Assembly: GCA_965225625.1 (NCBI GenBank)
Contig: CBDDBH010000001.1
Coordinates: 1-26,195 of the forward strand
Direction: 5' to 3'
Length of the DNA stretch: 26,195 bases
From: CBDDBH01 sp965225625
GTDB lineage: Bacteria; Pseudomonadota; Gammaproteobacteria; JADZEE01
Made by a program: the position numbers and the translations under genes. Each line of letters opens with the position of its first letter. The first letter of the stretch is position 1. Positions 23,197-26,195 of this stretch are shown piece after piece. The notes beneath the pieces were generated by a model that had not been told where the DNA came from, searched no databases, and worked only from the letters and a program-made list of their open reading frames with translations.

Positions 23197-23427
23197 ATGT
23201 CGCAGCGCCGTGTTGCAGCGCACGCCGCGGGGATCGTGTTCGAGATCCCAGTCAGCGCCGGTGATGCCGTCGCCGTCGGTGATACGCTGATGATCCTAGA
23301 ATCCATGAAGATGCACACGCCGTTGCAGTCGCCGGCTGCCGGCGTCGTCGCCGAGATCCTCGTGGTCGCCGAGGACGTCGTTGATGAGGGTCAAATCCTG
23401 TTGGTACTCGAGACCGACGCGCTTTGA
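23197..23427 (+). CDS. Biotin carboxyl carrier protein (biotinyl domain)
   Basis: This is a 76-residue stand-alone biotinyl domain. The biotinylation motif is ESMKM (K38), with the flanking pattern GDAVAVGDTLMILESMKMHTPLQSPAAGVV typical of lipoyl/biotinyl domains of acyl-CoA carboxylases and decarboxylases. ATG 23197 is chosen as the native start; an in-frame ATG at 23185 lies within the terminal repeat of the MITE-like element. Its stop overlaps the start of the carboxyltransferase (TTGA), so the two are translationally coupled. No biotin carboxylase or biotin ligase gene is in the window, so CO2 loading must use a subunit encoded elsewhere. Confidence 0.9.
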   Translation: MSQRRVAAHAAGIVFEIPVSAGDAVAVGDTLMILESMKMHTPLQSPAAGVVAEILVVAEDVVDEGQILLVLETDAL

Positions 23428-24986
23428 GCTGGGAGAAAGAAGTTCGAGAGATCGCCAAACGCCGTGCGCTGGCCCAGGCGCAAGGCGGTGTGGACGCAAT
23501 AGCTAAGCAACATAAACAAGGTCGCTTGACCGTTCGCGAGCGCGTTGAACGCCTGTTGGATACGGGCTCCTTTCAGGAACACGGCAAAATGGCAGGCGGT
23601 GCCCGGCTCGATGATAACGGCGAAGTCGTTGAGTTTACGCCTGCGAACTACGTTGTCGGCTTTGGTGCCATCAACGGCCAGCGCGTCACTGTTGGCGGTG
23701 AGGACTTCACGCTCAAAGGGGGCTCACCCAATGCCGCGGGCTTACGCAAAAGTATCTACGCCGAACACCTTGCCGTGCAATACCGCACGCCGCTGATCCG
23801 TTTGCTCGAAGGCGGTGGTGGCAGCGTCGACACCAGCGATGCCGATCCGCGCAAGCCCAAGACGGTCGGTGAGCCGCTTTACGAGTCGCACCGCTTCGCA
23901 ATCATCGCGGAGGCAATGGGTGTGGTGCCATGCGTCTCCGCTGCAGTGGGACCGGTTGCCGGTTTCCCCGCAGGGCGGCTTGTTGCTTCGCATTTTTCGG
24001 TCATGGTGCGCGACATCGCGCAAGTAATGATCGCCGGACCCGCGTTAGTGGAGCGCGCCTTCGGCAAGTCGTTTGCCAAAGAGGAACTCGGCGGCGTGGC
24101 AGTACATGCAACAAGCGGTGTAGTCGATAACATTGCCGAGGACGAGGAAGCGGCATACCAACAGATCCGCAGCTTTCTCGGCTACCTACCGCAGAATGCG
24201 TGGCAGCGTTCGCCACGGCGCGACTGCACGGATCCGGTAGAGCGTCGTGACGAACAACTCCTGTCTATCGTACCGCGCGATCAACGACAGCCGTTTGCAG
24301 TATCGGAGATCGTCGAGCGCGTTGTGGATCGGGACTCTCTGTTCATCATTGCACCAAGCTACGGCCCGAGCATTGTCGTCGGTCTAGCCCGCATCAATGG
24401 TCAGAGCGTGGGTTTCACTGCGAACGACTGCCGCTATTCCGCCGGCGCAATGACGGCCGCGGCAGCACAGAAGACGCGCCGGCTAATCGAGCTGTGCGAT
24501 ACCTTCCATCTTCCTATCGTCAACTTTATCGATGAGCCCGGTTTCATGATTGGACCGGATGCCGAACACGACGGAACCATTCGTTACGGCATGGCTGCCG
24601 TAGCCGCGGCGGCGACGGCCAGTGTCCCCTGGGCATCAGTGTTACTTCACAAATCCTTTGGCGTTGCGTCCGCGGCGCATTACGGGGCGAACAACTATCG
24701 GCTCGACTGGCCGTCAGCGCAATACGGCGCGTTGCCCATCGAAGGCGGCGTCGCGGTGGCCTATCGGCGCCAAATCGCCGAGGCGGAGGATCCAAAAGCG
24801 CTGCGCCGCGAACTCGAGGAGAAACTCGCCAGAACGCAGTCGCCGTATCCCTCAGCGGAGTCCTTTGCCGTGCACGAACTCATTGATCCTCGCGACACCC
24901 GCCCAGCGCTATGCAACTGGATAGAGTGGATCCAGCCGCAGCTAGAGACGCTGTGTGATCCCGTAACGTTCGGGATGCGCCCGTAG
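23424..24986 (+). CDS. Acyl-CoA carboxylase carboxyltransferase subunit (PccB/AccD5-like)
   Basis: This 520-residue carboxyltransferase has two crotonase-like halves. Visible blocks are the N-terminal QGRLTVRERVERLLDTGSF, the first oxyanion region GPVAGFPAG, and in the second half VNFIDEPGFMIGPDAEHDG and KSFGVASAAHYGANN. This is the layout of propionyl- or methylcrotonyl-CoA carboxylase beta subunits and of methylmalonyl-CoA decarboxylase alpha. The GPxAGG and RKAYGGAY motifs of typical PccB are altered (GPVAGFPAG; KSFGVASAA), so the acyl-CoA substrate may be atypical. It starts at TTG 23424 overlapping the biotin carrier stop; no ATG is available nearby. The CMD-like gene is 139 bases downstream. 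It transfers carboxyl groups between biotin and an acyl-CoA; direction and substrate are unknown. Confidence 0.88.
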   Translation: MSWEKEVREIAKRRALAQAQGGVDAIAKQHKQGRLTVRERVERLLDTGSFQEHGKMAGGARLDDNGEVVEFTPANYVVGFGAINGQRVTVGGEDFTLKGGSPNAAGLRKSIYAEHLAVQYRTPLIRLLEGGGGSVDTSDADPRKPKTVGEPLYESHRFAIIAEAMGVVPCVSAAVGPVAGFPAGRLVASHFSVMVRDIAQVMIAGPALVERAFGKSFAKEELGGVAVHATSGVVDNIAEDEEAAYQQIRSFLGYLPQNAWQRSPRRDCTDPVERRDEQLLSIVPRDQRQPFAVSEIVERVVDRDSLFIIAPSYGPSIVVGLARINGQSVGFTANDCRYSAGAMTAAAAQKTRRLIELCDTFHLPIVNFIDEPGFMIGPDAEHDGTIRYGMAAVAAAATASVPWASVLLHKSFGVASAAHYGANNYRLDWPSAQYGALPIEGGVAVAYRRQIAEAEDPKALRRELEEKLARTQSPYPSAESFAVHELIDPRDTRPALCNWIEWIQPQLETLCDPVTFGMRP

Positions 24987-25125
24987 CTGCGGGCGGCATC
25001 AGGCGGCGGCGGTGATCTCAAATTCGACCATCACGTCGGTTTCCATAACCGGCTACTAAGTCAAAAGCGGAAAGCTCATTCGCTTCCGGATATCATGCCT
25101 GGCGAGTTTACATGAGGGGAAAACC

Positions 25126-25677
25126 ATGTCTTATTTGAAGGATCATCCGGACGCCAATTTGTACGATATGTTTTCTATCTTCCCGGAGCAGTCGGACGCA
25201 CTGCTAGAGTTTGGCCGCACCATCCTCAAAACGCCTTCCGAGCTTACCCATCTGGAGCGTGAAATGATCGGCGCATTCACGGCCGGCATCGCGGGCTGTG
25301 TGCACTCGTGGCGTGTACACACGATGATAGTCGAGCGTTTGGGAGCGCCTAAAGGTTTGATGGACGATCTGGTGCGTGACCCCGAGCTTACGCAGGCACC
25401 GCCCAAACTGCGCCCGTTACTGGTCATTGCCCGCAAGGCAACGTTGAAATGCAACAGCGTAACGCGCGCGGATATCGACGCCGCCTACGCGGTAGGTTGG
25501 ACCGACGAGGGGATCAACCGGGCGATAATGACCTGCGCAATTTTCAACTTGATGGCGCGTTGGATCGATGCGACCGGCATGAAGACCGGACCCGAGCATA
25601 TCGCTCCCGGTGCGGAAGGGATCCTGGAATACGGTTACTTCAACGAGGGCCCGCCGGAAGTGGGGAAGCTTCGGTAG
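25126..25677 (+). CDS. CMD/AhpD-like protein with CxxS in place of CxxC
   Basis: This 183-residue protein is of the carboxymuconolactone decarboxylase/AhpD fold. The motif region is LEREMIGAFTAGIAGCVHSWRVHT. It keeps C58 and H65 and the preceding acidic residues, but the second cysteine of the AhpD CxxC is S61. The peroxidase-type proton relay therefore lacks its resolving cysteine, and a decarboxylase or other role is as likely as an alkylhydroperoxidase role. It has the strong site GAGGGG 7 bases before ATG. It is the last plus-strand gene of the amidase-carboxylase group. The repeat array starts just after its stop. Confidence 0.85.
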   Translation: MSYLKDHPDANLYDMFSIFPEQSDALLEFGRTILKTPSELTHLEREMIGAFTAGIAGCVHSWRVHTMIVERLGAPKGLMDDLVRDPELTQAPPKLRPLLVIARKATLKCNSVTRADIDAAYAVGWTDEGINRAIMTCAIFNLMARWIDATGMKTGPEHIAPGAEGILEYGYFNEGPPEVGKLR

Positions 25678-25689
25678 TTTGGTTTTACG

Positions 25690-25980
25690 ACCCCTCACCG
25701 GACCGCCAGGGATGGCGGAAATGCAGGTAATGCACGACTACAGGATGTAGGAGGTAGAGCGAAGCACGCCTGCAGGGATGCAGGCGGTAGAACGACGCAG
25801 GAGCCAAAGTCGAGGAGCTGGAGCCGACGAGTCCACGGATGGCCGAGGTAGAACGACGCAGGAGGCCAAAGTCGAGGAGCAATTATCTGCCAACCCTCTC
25901 CCGCAAGGGGAGAGGGAGTTAAGAAAGTGGAGTGTCCCTACGAGGCGTAGCTGAGTTGCAAAACAGGGCAGGTTGAGGGG
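25690..25980. repeat. Dispersed palindromic repeat, long variant with internal direct repeats
   Basis: The 352 bases between the CMD-like gene and the HyuB gene hold the largest copy of the repeat family and no gene. It opens with CCGCCA-GGGA-TGGCGG, then GCAGGTAAT (25723-25731). This can pair with ATTATCTGC (25882-25890) through one G-T wobble. The stem encloses two direct repeats of about 33 bases (25786-25818 and 25847-25880), starting GGTAGAACGACGCAGGAG. The hairpin CCCTCTCCC-GCAAG-GGGAGAGGG follows at 25894-25916, and GGTTGAGGGG closes it near 25980. Confidence 0.85.
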
Positions 25981-26029
25981 TAATACAGATAATAGTGCGT
26001 TTACGCGAGCGCAAGTGTAGGAAGAATCT

Positions 26030-26195
26030 CTATTTCCCCCGCCGCTTCATCGTTGCCTCGCGGTCGACGGCCGGCTCCGCATCTTTGATAACGATCCCAT
26101 AATCCTCAACCGCCTTTTCAGCGGAGATCTTCTCGTCCCGCAGGTCGCGATCGATGGCATCGAGCTCCCGCTGAGCAGGCGACCCATAGCCGCCT
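26030..26195 (-). CDS. Hydantoinase B / oxoprolinase-type protein, C-terminal end only
   Basis: Only the last 54 residues and the TAG stop (26030-26032) are in the window; the gene begins beyond the right edge. GGYGSPAQRELDAIDRDLRD followed by ISAEKAVEDYGIVI is the characteristic C-terminal block of HyuB-type subunits (GGYG-x-P-x-x-R-DP-x-x-V-x-x-D), found in N-methylhydantoinases, 5-oxoprolinases and acetone or acetophenone carboxylases. These act with HyuA-type partners and ATP on cyclic amides or ketones. Which of these applies cannot be decided from this fragment. It is convergent with the CMD-like gene. Confidence 0.88.
   Translation of the reverse strand, partial: GGYGSPAQRELDAIDRDLRDEKISAEKAVEDYGIVIKDAEPAVDREATMKRRGK

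Noticed and set aside
22995..23318. A 107-codon minus-strand open frame from the MITE-like element into the biotin carrier gene
   Set aside because: It reads the inverted-repeat element and the antisense of the biotinyl domain. Such frames are a common by-product of repeated elements.

Overview
The window looks like a catabolic stretch of a gammaproteobacterial chromosome of moderately high GC. This is inferred from a Dam methylase that closely follows the E. coli pattern, a two-gene YeeE/YedE transporter, an IS1182-type transposase remnant and dispersed palindromic intergenic repeats. No rRNA, tRNA, CRISPR array, replication gene or phage gene was seen, so no finer assignment is justified.

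Layout, left to right. (1) 1-1221, minus: most of a UbiD-family decarboxylase that runs off the left edge. (2) 1337-4009, minus: a quinone-oxidoreductase-like MDR enzyme, two YeeE/YedE sulfur-transport subunits and a Dam methylase, tightly spaced. (3) 4114-6218, plus: an amidase-signature hydrolase and an EthD-domain protein. (4) 6267-7868: a truncated transposase lying between two direct copies of a palindromic repeat. (5) 7882-13407, minus, a six-gene operon: two related membrane proteins with a repeated HxH motif, an acetoacetate-decarboxylase-like protein, an alpha/beta hydrolase, a Rieske oxygenase alpha subunit and a glutathionyl-hydroquinone-reductase-like GST. (6) 13491-16683, plus: a ThDP-dependent enzyme, a GIY-YIG protein and a membrane-anchored DUF3179 protein. 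(7) 16930-18048, minus: a SnoaL-like domain fused to two CDGSH iron-sulfur motifs, and a DUF1330 protein. (8) 18180-25677, plus: a PLP-dependent decarboxylase, a small protein of unknown function, a second Rieske oxygenase with a Glu in the bridging position, a nitrile-pathway-type amidase, a MITE-like element, a biotin carrier protein, a carboxyltransferase and a CMD/AhpD-like protein. (9) 26030-26195, minus: the C-terminus of a hydantoinase B-type protein.

How the genes may work together (inference). Two Rieske oxygenases, two amidases, several decarboxylases, a GST and a partial acyl-CoA carboxylase suggest stepwise breakdown of aromatic or nitrogen-containing organic compounds. No ferredoxin or reductase for the Rieske enzymes and no biotin carboxylase are encoded here, so these would have to come from elsewhere. 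No transcriptional regulator was seen.

The most unusual items are: the 4-TM/HxH unit present three times in two overlapping membrane-protein genes; the SnoaL-2xCDGSH fusion; an intergenic repeat family with a covarying stem that marks every convergent gene junction; and the 253-bp inverted-repeat element that separates a likely ribosome-binding site from the start codon of the biotin carrier gene.
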